Origin: an uncultured Eubacteriales bacterium
GTDB taxonomy: Bacteria; Bacillota; Clostridia; Oscillospirales; Oscillospiraceae
Assembly: GCA_900546415.1 (NCBI GenBank)
Contig: URCY01000010.1
Coordinates: forward strand, 1-42,439
Length of the DNA stretch: 42,439 nucleotides
Reading direction: 5' to 3'
Position numbers and translations under genes: made by a program. The notes beneath the pieces were generated by a model. It was not told the DNA's origin and searched no databases. It saw only the letters and a program-made list of their open reading frames with translations. Numbering within the stretch: the first letter of the stretch is position 1; each line of letters starts with the position of its first letter. Positions 13,867 through 22,395 of the stretch are shown piece after piece.

Positions 13867-16086
13867 ATGGTAACGGTTCACAATGAGGGATATTTCCTTG
13901 AAAACGGCCGGCTGATCGCCGCCTCGCAGAGCGCGCGCCTCCCCGCAGAGGGCAAAAAGCGCACGATCAGCTACGGCATTTTGCAGGCGCACAACACCTC
14001 CGGCGACCCCGAGCGCCTGCGCATCCGCTTCGACGCAATGGCCTCGCACGACATCACCTATGTCGGCATCATCCAGACGGCGCGCGCCTCGGGTCTGGAG
14101 CGGTTTCCGCTGCCCTATGTGCTGACGAACTGCCACAATTCGCTCTGCGCCGTCGGCGGCACGATCAACGAGGACGACCACGTCTTCGGCCTGTCGGCCG
14201 CGAAGCGCTACGGCGGCGAATTCGTCCCGGCGCATCAGGCCGTCATCCACAGCTATATGCGCGAGATGTACGCGGGCGGCGGACGCATGATCCTCGGCTC
14301 GGACTCGCACACGCGCTACGGCGCCTACGGCACGATGGCAATCGGCGAGGGCGGCCCGGAGCTGGTCAAGCAGCTCCTTGAAAAGACCTATGACATTGCT
14401 TATCCGCGCGTGGTCGGCGTGTACCTGACCGGTAAGCCCCGCGCGGGCGTCGGCCCGCAGGACGTCGCGCTGGCGCTGATCGGCGCGACCTTCCGCGCCG
14501 AAACGGTCAAAAACAGCGTGATGGAGTTCTTCGGCGACGGCATCGCGAACCTCGCGATGGACTACCGCAACGGCATCGACGTCATGACCACCGAGACGAG
14601 CTGCCTGACCTCGGTCTGGCAGACCGACGACACCGTGCGCCACAGCCTCACCGCGCACGGCCGCGCCGACGCCTATCGCGCGCTTGCGCCGCAGGACGGC
14701 GCATACTACGACGCGCTCATCGAGGTCGACCTCAGCCGCGTCGAGCCGATGATCGCGCTGCCCTTCCACCCGTCGAATGCCTACACGATCCGCGAATTCA
14801 ACGAGAACGCCGCCGACCTGCTGCACGCGGTCGACGAGGCGACGCCCTCGGCGCTCGGCCTGAAAAAGCAGCCGGAATCCCTGCTGAAAAAGCTCAAAAA
14901 CGGTCGATTCTACGCCGATCAGGGCGTCATTGCGGGCTGCTCCGGCGGTACTTATCAAAATCTGCTCCGCACGGCCGAGATCCTGCGCGGGCGCGCCCTC
15001 GGCGACGACCGCTTCTGGCTCTCGTGCTACCCGGCCAGCCAGCCCGTCATGATGGAGCTGATGCGCACGGGCGCGCTGACCGACCTGATGGCCGCCGGCG
15101 CCTCGATCCGCAGCGCGTTCTGCGGGCCGTGCTTCGGCGCGGGAGATGTCCCGGCCAACGGCGCGTTCTCCCTGCGCCATTCGACGCGCAACTTCCCGAA
15201 CCGAGAAGGCTCGAAGCCCTCGGACGGGCAGGCGGCCTATGTCGCGCTCATGGATGCGCGCTCGATTGCGGCCTCCGCGCTCAACGGCGGCGCGATCACC
15301 CCGGCGACCGAGCTGGAATGGCTCGAAAGCGACCCGGCGGAGGTCGATTATGTGTTCAATCCCGCGCCCTACAGCCGCGTTTATCACGGCGTCGGGCATC
15401 CGCAGCCCGAGGAGCCGCTGGTGTTCGGCCCGAACATCGCCGACTGGCCGGAGCAGATCGCCCTGCCGGAAAACCTGCTGCTGACGGTCGCCTCGGCAAT
15501 CTATGATCCCGTCACGACCACGGACGAGCTGATCCCGTCCGGCGAGACGTCGTCCTACCGCAGCAATCCGCTGCGCCTGAGCGAATTTGCCCTGAGCCGC
15601 AAGGATCCGGCCTATGTCGGCCGCGCCAAGGCCGTGCGGGAGCAGGAGCAAAAGCGCCGTGCCGACCCGGAAAGCGTCGATCTCGGGGAATTCGACCCGA
15701 AAACGACCGGTCTCGGCAGCGCCGTAATGGCGATCCGCCCCGGCGACGGCTCGGCGCGCGAGCAGGCGGCGAGCTGCCAGCGTGTGCTCGGCGGCGCGGC
15801 GAACCTCTGCGAGGATTTTGCGACGAAGCGCTACCGCAGCAACGTTATCAACTGGGGCATGGTGCCCTTCACGGTCGACCGCATCGCCGACTACAACATG
15901 CAGCCCGGCGACCGGCTCTATGTTCCGGGCATCCGCGCGGCGCTGCTGGGCGAGGCCGACCGCGTCGAGGCCGTCCTGCTGCAGGGCGACGCGCGCAAGC
16001 CGATCACGCTCAAGCTCGAGCGCCTCACGCGCGAGGAGCGCGACATTCTCCTCGCAGGCTGCCTCATCAACTACTACGCGAAATAA
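13867..16086 (+). CDS. Aconitase-family hydratase (YbhJ-like)
   Basis: A 739-residue member of the aconitase superfamily. The [4Fe-4S] ligands can be placed: Cys358 in AGCSGGTYQN (the equivalent of SCTNSS) and Cys419/Cys422 in CGPCFGAGD. The LGSDSHTRYGAYGTMAIGEG block and the C-terminal swivel domain (about 600-739) also fit. It differs from true AcnA/AcnB and from LeuC/LeuD, and resembles proteins annotated simply as hydratase, such as E. coli YbhJ; the substrate is unknown. It starts 15 bp after serS behind CAGGGGG and is the last gene before a strong terminator, so it probably shares the parAB-serS transcript. No citrate-cycle or leucine genes are nearby. Confidence 0.85.
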   Translation: MVTVHNEGYFLENGRLIAASQSARLPAEGKKRTISYGILQAHNTSGDPERLRIRFDAMASHDITYVGIIQTARASGLERFPLPYVLTNCHNSLCAVGGTINEDDHVFGLSAAKRYGGEFVPAHQAVIHSYMREMYAGGGRMILGSDSHTRYGAYGTMAIGEGGPELVKQLLEKTYDIAYPRVVGVYLTGKPRAGVGPQDVALALIGATFRAETVKNSVMEFFGDGIANLAMDYRNGIDVMTTETSCLTSVWQTDDTVRHSLTAHGRADAYRALAPQDGAYYDALIEVDLSRVEPMIALPFHPSNAYTIREFNENAADLLHAVDEATPSALGLKKQPESLLKKLKNGRFYADQGVIAGCSGGTYQNLLRTAEILRGRALGDDRFWLSCYPASQPVMMELMRTGALTDLMAAGASIRSAFCGPCFGAGDVPANGAFSLRHSTRNFPNREGSKPSDGQAAYVALMDARSIAASALNGGAITPATELEWLESDPAEVDYVFNPAPYSRVYHGVGHPQPEEPLVFGPNIADWPEQIALPENLLLTVASAIYDPVTTTDELIPSGETSSYRSNPLRLSEFALSRKDPAYVGRAKAVREQEQKRRADPESVDLGEFDPKTTGLGSAVMAIRPGDGSAREQAASCQRVLGGAANLCEDFATKRYRSNVINWGMVPFTVDRIADYNMQPGDRLYVPGIRAALLGEADRVEAVLLQGDARKPITLKLERLTREERDILLAGCLINYYAK

Positions 16087-16100
16087 TTGGTATCCTTATA

Positions 16101-16137
16101 AAATCGGTAGGTTTTCGACGAAAACCTACCGATTTTT
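16101..16137 (+). terminator. Terminator after the hydratase gene
   Basis: Perfect 15-bp stem AAATCGGTAGGTTTT / AAAACCTACCGATTT with loop CGACG and a T-tract, 14 bp after the hydratase stop. The GGTAGGTTTT arm also occurs in the tail of the dispersed repeat (copies A and C). Confidence 0.93.
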
Positions 16138-16273
16138 TGCACAGGACTGTTCAAAAAAGTCCGGACAGCAGTTGAAACGGGCAAACTGTCCCGTACATGG
16201 AATCCCGTCTCGCGTGCCGCATTTCGGCTCGTGCTCCCTTTCGTCGTTCCGGGATGCCATACCTATAACTTTC

Positions 16274-16306
16274 AGATTGCCGCGTCGCTTCGCTCCTCGC
16301 AATGAC
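16274..16306 (-). repeat. Dispersed palindromic repeat, copy D
   Basis: Reverse copy: AGATTGCCGCGTCGCTTCGC then TCCTCGCAATGAC. It is preceded by CGGGATGCCATACCTATAACTTTC, almost the same flank as copy F. With copy E it forms an inverted pair. Confidence 0.8.
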
Positions 16307-16409
16307 GCGAAATTGGAACGTTTATCGTTAGAAAACAACCGTTTTGGTCGGATACAGTCGTTTTCAATCAAAACCAGCGTCCCGTTTTTTCGCAAAACCG
16401 ATCAAGTTT

Positions 16410-16452
16410 GTCATTGCGAGGAGGGCGCATGTGCGCCCGACGCGGCAATCTT
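16410..16452 (+). repeat. Dispersed palindromic repeat, copy E
   Basis: Forward copy with an enlarged apical stem: GTCATTGCGAGGA, GGGCGCATGTGCGCCC, GACGCGGCAATCTT. It is flanked by TTTTCGCAAAACC on the left and GCCATCCCGTAACGAAATATGG on the right, matching the flanks of copies C and A in inverse orientation. Confidence 0.8.
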
Positions 16453-16641
16453 TGACGCACTGGCACGCCATCCCGTAACGAAATATGGAGAAATGTAACA
16501 AAATGAGCAAAAACAACACGAGGCGTCGCAGTTTGCCTCGTGTTTCATATTGTATGGATCCCTTTTTGCCCTGTGTTATATGCTTCACTTCTCACTCCGT
16601 GCTCCCGTGCTTCACCACGGGATGCCATACCTGTAACTTTC

Positions 16642-16674
16642 AGATTGCCGCGTCGCTTCGCTCCTCGCAATGAC
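16642..16674 (-). repeat. Dispersed palindromic repeat, copy F
   Basis: Reverse copy, identical to copy D through the core. It is preceded by CACGGGATGCCATACCTGTAAC and followed directly by a hairpin with the GGTAGGTTT arm. Confidence 0.8.
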
Positions 16675-16713
16675 AAAAAATGGTAGGTTTCTTCAAAAAA
16701 CCTACCATTTTGG
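16675..16713 (-). terminator. Terminator facing mtaB
   Basis: AAATGGTAGGTTT / AAACCTACCATTT, a 13-bp stem with a short loop. On the minus strand it is followed by a run of six T, so it can end the mtaB transcript. Its arm is shared with the terminator at 16101 and with the tail of the dispersed repeat. Confidence 0.8.
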
Positions 16714-16751
16714 CAACTAATATATTTAAATTTGTCGCGTAGCGAAACCAT

Positions 16752-16850
16752 AATAGTGCCCCTTTGGGGTGCTATATCATACGGCCGCAAGGTCGTATAT
16801 CATATGCGCAAGCATATATCACACAGCGGAGCTGTATATCATTGCGCAGC
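16752..16850. repeat. Tandem array of small hairpins with ATATCA linkers
   Basis: Successive units: ATAGTGCCCC-TTT-GGGGTGCTAT (16753-16775), ACGGCC-GCAA-GGTCGT (16781-16796), ATGC-GCAA-GCAT (16803-16814), ACAGC-GGA-GCTGT (16823-16835), then ATATCATTGCGCAGCC. The last three hairpins are separated by ATATCAT/ATATCAC at about 20-bp spacing. Stems differ but remain complementary and loops are GCAA or GGA, so structure rather than sequence is conserved. It lies between the mtaB stop and its terminator, so it would be in the 3' part of the mtaB mRNA. Confidence 0.75.
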
Positions 16851-16901
16851 CTCGCCCGTATTTCTCATGCGCAGTACTTTCCCTTACCCGAAGCTCAAAT
16901 A

Positions 16902-18188
16902 TCATTGCGCGGCCGGCTTCGCCTCCACGCCGTCGGCACGGAGGGCGGTCGGCGTGACGATCCGGATCTGATTGTGCAGAGCCTCGCCGCGCAGATAGAC
17001 CTTCACGCCGTTGCGGGCGTGGCCGGTGAAAAAGCCGTCCTCGAGCTGCTCGAACAGCACCTCCTGCGGCTTGCCGAGCAGCGCCGTGTCGTAGCGCTCG
17101 CGCAGCGTCCGCGCGAGCTCGCCGGCCTTGGCCGCGCGTTCCTCCTTCTCGGCGCGCGTGAGCTGGCCGGGCATGGACGCGGCGGGCGTGCCCGGTCGGC
17201 GCGAATAGGGGAAGACGTGCATCGCGGCAAAGCCGCAGCGCTCGGCAAAGGCCAGCGATTCGGTAAATTCCGCCTCCGTCTCGCCGGGGAAGCCGACGAT
17301 CATATCCGTCGTGACGGCGCAGCCCGGAAAGGCCGTGTTCAGCAGCTCCACGCTCTGAAAATACCGCGCGGAGTCGTATTTCCGGTGCATTCGGCGCAGG
17401 ACGCCGTCGCTGCCGCTCTGCATACTCAGATGGAACTGCGGGCAGAGGTTTTTGCAGGCCGAGAGCCGACGGCAGAATTCCCCGTCGACCGTGCGCGGCT
17501 CAAGCGAGCCGAGACGCACGCGCACCTGCGGCACGGCGCGGCAAACGGCCTCGACAAGGTCGACCAGCCTGCTGCCGTCCTTGAAATCCCAGCCCCATGA
17601 GGCGATCTCGATGCCCGTCAGGACGATCTCGCGATAGCCGTCGGCCGCCAGCCCCTCGGCCAGCGCCACGGCGCGCGCCAGCGGCAGCGAACGCACCGGC
17701 CCGCGCGCGTAGGGAATGATGCAGTAGGTGCAGAAATTGCAGCAGCCGTCCTGCACCTTGAGCATCGCGCGCGTGCGCGCGGCAAGCCCGCCGGCCGGAA
17801 GCTCCTCGAATTCGCGGCGGCGCAGCGCCTCGTCGACGGCGACGATCGGCGCCCGTTCGCGCGCCGCGTGCAGCAGATTCTGCAAAAACGCCTCGCGGTC
17901 GCCGCTCCCGCCGATCACGTCGACATCCAGCGCGCGCACCTCGTCGCTCTTGAGCTGCGCATAGCAGCCGCAGACGCCGAGCACGGCGTTCGGATTTTCG
18001 CGGCGCAGCCGGCGGATCAGCGTCCGGTTCTTCCGGTCGGCGACCGCCGTCACCGTGCAGGTGTTCACGATCAGCAGGTCGCAGTCCCGGTCGGCCTGCT
18101 CGTGCCCGAGCGCGAGGAGCTGCCGCTCCAGCGCCTGCGTTTCATATTGATTGACCTTGCAGCCAAGCGTGTAGCATTGAAATTTCAT
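16902..18188 (-). CDS. mtaB: tRNA methylthiotransferase MtaB
   Basis: A 428-residue radical SAM enzyme that adds a methylthio group to N6-threonylcarbamoyladenosine-37 in tRNA (ms2t6A). The N-terminal UPF0004 domain begins MKFQCYTLGCKVNQYE, the GCKVNQYE form typical of MtaB rather than MiaB or RimO, and carries its cluster cysteines. The radical SAM motif CCNFCTYC follows at about 150, and a C-terminal TRAM-like domain ends near NGVKVYLRGE. The longer TTG start at 18200 is rejected because the GGAG ribosome binding site falls inside it, 6 nt before the ATG at 18188. It is divergent from dacF, which starts at 18309. Confidence 0.95.
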   Translation of the reverse strand: MKFQCYTLGCKVNQYETQALERQLLALGHEQADRDCDLLIVNTCTVTAVADRKNRTLIRRLRRENPNAVLGVCGCYAQLKSDEVRALDVDVIGGSGDREAFLQNLLHAARERAPIVAVDEALRRREFEELPAGGLAARTRAMLKVQDGCCNFCTYCIIPYARGPVRSLPLARAVALAEGLAADGYREIVLTGIEIASWGWDFKDGSRLVDLVEAVCRAVPQVRVRLGSLEPRTVDGEFCRRLSACKNLCPQFHLSMQSGSDGVLRRMHRKYDSARYFQSVELLNTAFPGCAVTTDMIVGFPGETEAEFTESLAFAERCGFAAMHVFPYSRRPGTPAASMPGQLTRAEKEERAAKAGELARTLRERYDTALLGKPQEVLFEQLEDGFFTGHARNGVKVYLRGEALHNQIRIVTPTALRADGVEAKPAAQ

Positions 18189-18308
18189 GGTGCGCTCCAA
18201 CCTTTTTGTTTCTGCCTACCATTGTAGCAGATTTTTCGGAAAAGGGAAAGTCTTTTTCTCGCCGTCCGGGCATATGCTTGTACCAAACCGGGAAAGGATG
18301 GGGTTCAT

Positions 18309-19454
18309 ATGGTCAAACGGATATGCGCAATGCTGTTGGCCGCCGCGCTGCTGGCGGCGTTTCTGCCGCATACGGCGGCGGTTGAGGTCGAGATTCCGGC
18401 GCCCTCGGCCGTCCTGATGGACGCGGCGACCGGAACGGTGCTGATCGAAAAAAACGCGCACGAGCGTCTTGCCCCGGCGTCCGTGACGAAGATCATGACG
18501 CTGCTGCTCGTCATGGAGGCGCTCGACGAGGGGCGGATCACGATGGACGACATGGTCACGACCTCAGAGGCTGCGGCGGCAAAGGGCGGCAGTCAGGTTT
18601 ATCTGGAGGTCGGCGAGCAGATGAGCATGGATGAGATGCTCAAAAGCGTGGTCGTCAGCTCGGCCAACGACTGCGCGACGGCGCTTGCCGAGCACGTCGC
18701 CGGGAGTGAGGCGGCGTTTGTCGAGCGAATGAACGCGCGCGCGGCCGAGCTGGGGATGCAGGACACGCATTTTGTCAACTGCACCGGCCTCGACGACGCG
18801 CCGGACGCCGCCGAGCATCTGACGAGCGCTTATGACATCGCGGTCATGTCGCGTGAGCTTTTGAAGCATGACCGCATCCGCAGCTACACGACGATCTGGA
18901 TGGACACGGTGCGCAACGGTCAGTTCGGCCTCTCGAACACGAACAAGCTCGTGCGCTTTTACAAGGGCACGACCGGCCTGAAAACCGGCTACACCTCGTC
19001 GGCCGGGCACTGCCTCTCAGCCTCGGCCGAGCGCGACGGGCTGGAGCTGATCGCCGTCGTGCTGCATTGCGCCAGCTCGGCCGACCGCTTCACCTCTGCC
19101 AAGGCGCTGCTGGATCACGGCTTCGCGAATTATGCCCTCGTGCAGACCGAGCCGGACGAGGCGCTGCCGCCGCTGCGTGTCCGCCTCGGCACGCAGACCG
19201 CGCTCACGCCGGTCTTGCAGGACAGCGCGCCGCTGCTGACCAAAAAGGGCGCGCAGATCGAAAAAACAGTCGAGCTGCCGGAGGAGCTTGACGCGCCGCT
19301 CCAAAGCGGCCAGCAGCTCGGCACGCTGACGATCACGTCCGACGGGCAGACCCTCGCGCAGGTCGCGATCATCGCGCCGGAGGCCGTTCCGCGGCTGAGC
19401 TGGTGGCAGCTCACAATGCGTCTGCTCCAGCGCCTCTGCATGGCGGGGGAATAG
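18309..19454 (+). CDS. dacF: D-alanyl-D-alanine carboxypeptidase (DacF/PBP5 type)
   Basis: A 381-residue exported low-molecular-weight penicillin-binding protein. A signal peptide at about 1-24 ends at HTAA. The active-site motifs are SVTK (Ser58, Lys61), SAN (118-120) and KTG (225-227). A C-terminal beta domain spans about 270-355, and a final amphipathic helix (WWQLTMRLLQRLCM) resembles the membrane anchor of PBP5. It trims the terminal D-Ala from peptidoglycan pentapeptides at the outer face of the membrane. It stands alone, with convergent rpiB beyond the terminator at 19474. DacF versus DacA naming is a judgement from length and motif pattern. Confidence 0.92.
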   Translation: MVKRICAMLLAAALLAAFLPHTAAVEVEIPAPSAVLMDAATGTVLIEKNAHERLAPASVTKIMTLLLVMEALDEGRITMDDMVTTSEAAAAKGGSQVYLEVGEQMSMDEMLKSVVVSSANDCATALAEHVAGSEAAFVERMNARAAELGMQDTHFVNCTGLDDAPDAAEHLTSAYDIAVMSRELLKHDRIRSYTTIWMDTVRNGQFGLSNTNKLVRFYKGTTGLKTGYTSSAGHCLSASAERDGLELIAVVLHCASSADRFTSAKALLDHGFANYALVQTEPDEALPPLRVRLGTQTALTPVLQDSAPLLTKKGAQIEKTVELPEELDAPLQSGQQLGTLTITSDGQTLAQVAIIAPEAVPRLSWWQLTMRLLQRLCMAGE

Positions 19455-19473
19455 ACCGCCGAACGGCACAAAA

Positions 19474-19511
19474 AACCGGGACTGCCGCATTCAGACGCGG
19501 CAGTCCCGGTT
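19474..19511. terminator. Bidirectional terminator between dacF and rpiB
   Basis: Perfect 15-bp stem AACCGGGACTGCCGC / GCGGCAGTCCCGGTT with an 8-nt loop. On the minus strand it is followed by TTTTTT, making it a strong terminator for the leftward gyrA-rpiB transcript. Confidence 0.92.
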
Positions 19512-19536
19512 CCGATGCACAGCGCTGTGCAAAAAA

Positions 19537-19980
19537 TCACGGATTTTTCTCCACAGCCATCATCTTGTCAATGCGGCGCTGGTGGCGGCCGCCCTCAAAC
19601 TCGGCGTGCAGCCAGGTGTCGACGATCTGAAGCGCCAGCTTCTCGCCGACGATGCCCTGACCGAGCGCCATCATGTTGGTGTTATTGTGGTTGCGGCAGA
19701 GCTTGGCCGAGACCGTGTCGCTCAGCAGCGCACAGCGGATGCCGTTGACCTTGTTGGCCGTGATGGAGATGCCGATGCCGGTCGTGCAGACCAGAATGCC
19801 GCGCTCACACGCGCCGGACGCGACGGCGCGCGCCGCCGGGATCGCAAAATCGGGATAGTCGCAGCTGTCGGTCGAGTTCGTGCCGAAGTCGACGACCTCG
19901 TGCCCCTGCTCAAGCAGGTGCGCCTTGATCGCGTTTTTCAGCTGCAAGCCGCCGTGGTCGCAGCCCATGGAAATTTTCAT
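19537..19980 (-). CDS. rpiB: Ribose-5-phosphate isomerase B
   Basis: A 147-residue RpiB/LacAB-family isomerase interconverting ribulose-5-phosphate and ribose-5-phosphate in the pentose phosphate pathway. The N-terminal GCDHGG (6-11) corresponds to the family's SDHAG, the catalytic Cys65 sits in CTTGIGISITANKV, and His98 in RNHNNTNMMALG. Cys at position 7 in place of Ser is a small deviation. It is the last gene of the leftward run that starts with the gyrase genes, 18 bp after the membrane protein gene, and is followed by a terminator. Confidence 0.96.
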   Translation of the reverse strand: MKISMGCDHGGLQLKNAIKAHLLEQGHEVVDFGTNSTDSCDYPDFAIPAARAVASGACERGILVCTTGIGISITANKVNGIRCALLSDTVSAKLCRNHNNTNMMALGQGIVGEKLALQIVDTWLHAEFEGGRHQRRIDKMMAVEKNP

Positions 19981-19998
19981 TGGAAATGCCTCCTAAAA

Positions 19999-21144
19999 TT
20001 AAAAAGTCTTCGTGAAGATCAAGCAGACCGCGATGCCGGCCGCAAAGAGAACCGGCGCGGCGATTTTACGTTTTCTGGCAAGCCCCGCCCAGACGCGTCC
20101 GAGGGGGAGCACCGCCGGCAGCAGCAGATGCAGCGCGTAGGGCACGCCGCAGAGCCACAGCGCCAGCACCGGCAGGGGCAGCAGCAGCGCGGGCAGGCAG
20201 ACGATCTCGCGTCGGAACAGGAAGCCGTGCGCCGCCGTCAGCCATGCGGCCAGGCCGAGCAAGAGCACCGTCGCGTCGAACAGCGTCGGCGTCGAGGGCG
20301 CGAAGCAATGCAGGCAGCTGCTGAGGAAGCGCAGCATCTTGGACGGAAGTGCAATGTAATAGCTACCCGTCCAGAAGTCCTCCGGGTCGAGCCCGCCGAG
20401 CATGAGGCGCAGGGTCGTGACAACGGCCGCCGTGAAGAGCACGAGCAGCAGCGTCAGGACGATCGAAACAGCGAGCTTTCCGCCGCGCTGCCCCTCCACA
20501 CCCGTGCGCCAGCGGTAGCACTGCGTGACCGCATAGGCGATTATGTAAAGCGGAAAAAACCAGAGCATCTCCGGCAGGATTACAACGCTCAGGCTATAGG
20601 CCAGCGCGGTCGGGACGAGCCAGAATGCGTGGAAGAACAGCGGCTGGTCGCCGGGCGCGGTCATCCAGAAGCTCAGGAAGAACAGCGACAGCGCCAGAAA
20701 GGCCGTGGCCTCCGTGCCGAAGGTCTGAAGCCCGGAGAGCGCCGCGACGCAGAGCGCCGCGAGGGGGCTGCCCCACATCAGGCGCGTCAGCAGGTAGGCC
20801 ATCACGCCGAGCAGCGCCGGGTAGCCGAGGCTGCGCGCTGCCGCCTTGAGCCAGGAGACGGACAGAAATACCGTCGACGTGCGCAGCGCCGCCGCGCCGA
20901 GGCACAGCCCGGCCGCGCACAGCCCTGCGACCACGCAGAACAGCAGGTCCATCCATTGCAGCGCATAGATCCGGTAGGCGGTGAATCTGGGCGGATCGAT
21001 GCTGCGCATCCAATCCGTGCTGCCGGGGCTGGGCTTGCGCGCCAGACGGTACATCGGGAAAAGCAGCACGGCCAGCGCCAGCGCGAGAACAGGCAGCGCC
21101 AGATAGACCGGCCGGTCAAGCAGTGCATTCAAAAGTTGTTGCAT
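19999..21144 (-). CDS. Polytopic membrane protein of unknown function
   Basis: A 381-residue very hydrophobic protein with about ten predicted membrane helices, the first at about 12-32 (YLALPVLALALAVLLF). A soluble loop after helix 1 contains RSIDPPRFTAYRIYALQW, and a larger loop near 255-280 contains DPEDFWTGSYYIALPSKML. The overall shape recalls GT-C-type polyprenyl-phosphate sugar transferases or polysaccharide synthesis membrane proteins, but I see no diagnostic motif and leave the function open. It lies 39 bp after hemW and 18 bp before rpiB on the same strand. Confidence 0.8.
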   Translation of the reverse strand: MQQLLNALLDRPVYLALPVLALALAVLLFPMYRLARKPSPGSTDWMRSIDPPRFTAYRIYALQWMDLLFCVVAGLCAAGLCLGAAALRTSTVFLSVSWLKAAARSLGYPALLGVMAYLLTRLMWGSPLAALCVAALSGLQTFGTEATAFLALSLFFLSFWMTAPGDQPLFFHAFWLVPTALAYSLSVVILPEMLWFFPLYIIAYAVTQCYRWRTGVEGQRGGKLAVSIVLTLLLVLFTAAVVTTLRLMLGGLDPEDFWTGSYYIALPSKMLRFLSSCLHCFAPSTPTLFDATVLLLGLAAWLTAAHGFLFRREIVCLPALLLPLPVLALWLCGVPYALHLLLPAVLPLGRVWAGLARKRKIAAPVLFAAGIAVCLIFTKTF

Positions 21145-21183
21145 GGCATAGCCTCCGGATCGAATTTCAAAATTGGGGATCGC

Positions 21184-22383
21184 TCAGCGCGCCTTGGTGA
21201 TCGGCGTCGAGCGCTCCTGCAGCTCCTGCAAATAGAGGATGATCTGATTGCTGACGAGCCAGCCGCGCTCGGTCAGGCGCCAGCGGTCGCGCGTCATCTC
21301 GGTCAGTCCCTTGGTCTGGAGCTTCTGCATGGCCTCCTCGATCGGCGCAAAGGGCAGCAGGAAATGGCGCTCATATTCGCGGGCGTTGATGCCCTGCGCG
21401 ATGCGCAGACGCAGCATCAGGTATTCCCCGGCGCGCTCGCGCTGCGGGATCGGGTCGCATTCCGAGAGAATGACGCCGCGCTTTCTGATGCCTTCGCAAT
21501 AGCCCTTGAGGTCGCGGACGACCGTGAAGCGCTTGCCGTCGTAGTCGCTGGCGGCGGTCGGGCCGAAGCCGATGTATTCGCCGCCCGTCCAATATTTCAG
21601 GTTGTGCTTGCATTCAAAGCCCTTTTTCGCCCAGTTTGAGATCTCATAGTGCTCGTAGCCGTGCGTTTTCAGCAGCTCGCAGGCCGCCAGATACATATCG
21701 GCCTGCTGATCGTCGCTGGGCAGGTTTGCGGTGTCCTGATACGTCCAGAGCGGGGTGTTCGGCTCGACCTTGAGGCCGTAGCAGGAGATATGCTCCGGGC
21801 GCATCCGGATGATGCGCTCGACGGTCTGTTTCCAGCTCTCGAGCGTCTGGCCGGGCAGACCGTACATAAGGTCGAGCGAGATGTTCGCGAAGCCGGCCTT
21901 GCGCGCCTTGTCCATGGCCTGCCGTGCCTGCTCAAAGGTATGCGGACGGCCGATTTTTTTGAGAATTTCGTTGTCGTCGGACTGCACGCCGATGGAGAGC
22001 CGGTTGAAGCCCGCGCGCAGCATCCGCCGCAGTCCCATGGGCGTCAGGCTCTCGGGGTTCGCCTCGAGCGAGATCTCCGCGTCGACGCCGATGCGGAAGG
22101 AGCGCTGCAGCTCGTCGAGAATTTTTTCGAGATTTTCCGCGCCGAAATAGCTCGGCGTGCCGCCGCCGAAATAGACGCTGTCGACCAGATGCTCGGTCGA
22201 AAGCTGTCCGGCCTCGCGAATGTGGTCGGCCAGAGCCTGCAAATAGTCGTCGGTCGTGCGCTGGTCGCACGCGCCGGGCAGGGAATAGAAGTCGCAGTAT
22301 TCACATTTGCTCTTGCAGAAGGGAATGTGGACATAAACGCCGAGGCGCTTATCCTGCGTCTGTTTTCCGAGGAAAAATGCCAT
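21184..22383 (-). CDS. hemW: Radical SAM haem chaperone HemW
   Basis: A 399-residue protein. The motif CKSKCEYCDF (Cys23, 27, 30) with the following Asp-Phe is the HemW form, not the HemN coproporphyrinogen oxidase form. Next come YFGGGTPS, ANPESLTPMGL, RLSIGVQSDD and DLMYGLPGQT, and the C-terminal HemN_C winged-helix domain (about 310-399) starts near ERAGEYLMLRLR. HemW binds haem and probably delivers it to respiratory proteins; many older annotations call it an oxygen-independent coproporphyrinogen oxidase. It follows the YcxB-like gene by 12 bp. Confidence 0.93.
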   Translation of the reverse strand: MAFFLGKQTQDKRLGVYVHIPFCKSKCEYCDFYSLPGACDQRTTDDYLQALADHIREAGQLSTEHLVDSVYFGGGTPSYFGAENLEKILDELQRSFRIGVDAEISLEANPESLTPMGLRRMLRAGFNRLSIGVQSDDNEILKKIGRPHTFEQARQAMDKARKAGFANISLDLMYGLPGQTLESWKQTVERIIRMRPEHISCYGLKVEPNTPLWTYQDTANLPSDDQQADMYLAACELLKTHGYEHYEISNWAKKGFECKHNLKYWTGGEYIGFGPTAASDYDGKRFTVVRDLKGYCEGIRKRGVILSECDPIPQRERAGEYLMLRLRIAQGINAREYERHFLLPFAPIEEAMQKLQTKGLTEMTRDRWRLTERGWLVSNQIILYLQELQERSTPITKAR

Positions 22384-22395
22384 TGCTCTGCCTCC

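Larger units (their letters stand above)
16087..16901. other. Repeat-rich gene-free stretch
   Basis: 815 bp between the convergent hydratase and mtaB genes. It holds a terminator at 16101, repeat copies D, E and F, a second terminator at 16675 and a tandem hairpin array at 16752-16850. Open frames up to 238 codons cross it, but they begin inside other genes or consist of repeat sequence, and I do not consider any of them genes. Confidence 0.75.

Noticed and set aside
13852..15651. 599-codon open frame on the minus strand
   Set aside because: Antisense to the hydratase gene, which has clear aconitase-family motifs.
16752..16850. CRISPR array
   Set aside because: Units are about 20 bp, each hairpin has a different sequence, and no cas gene is near. 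The constant part is only six or seven bases.
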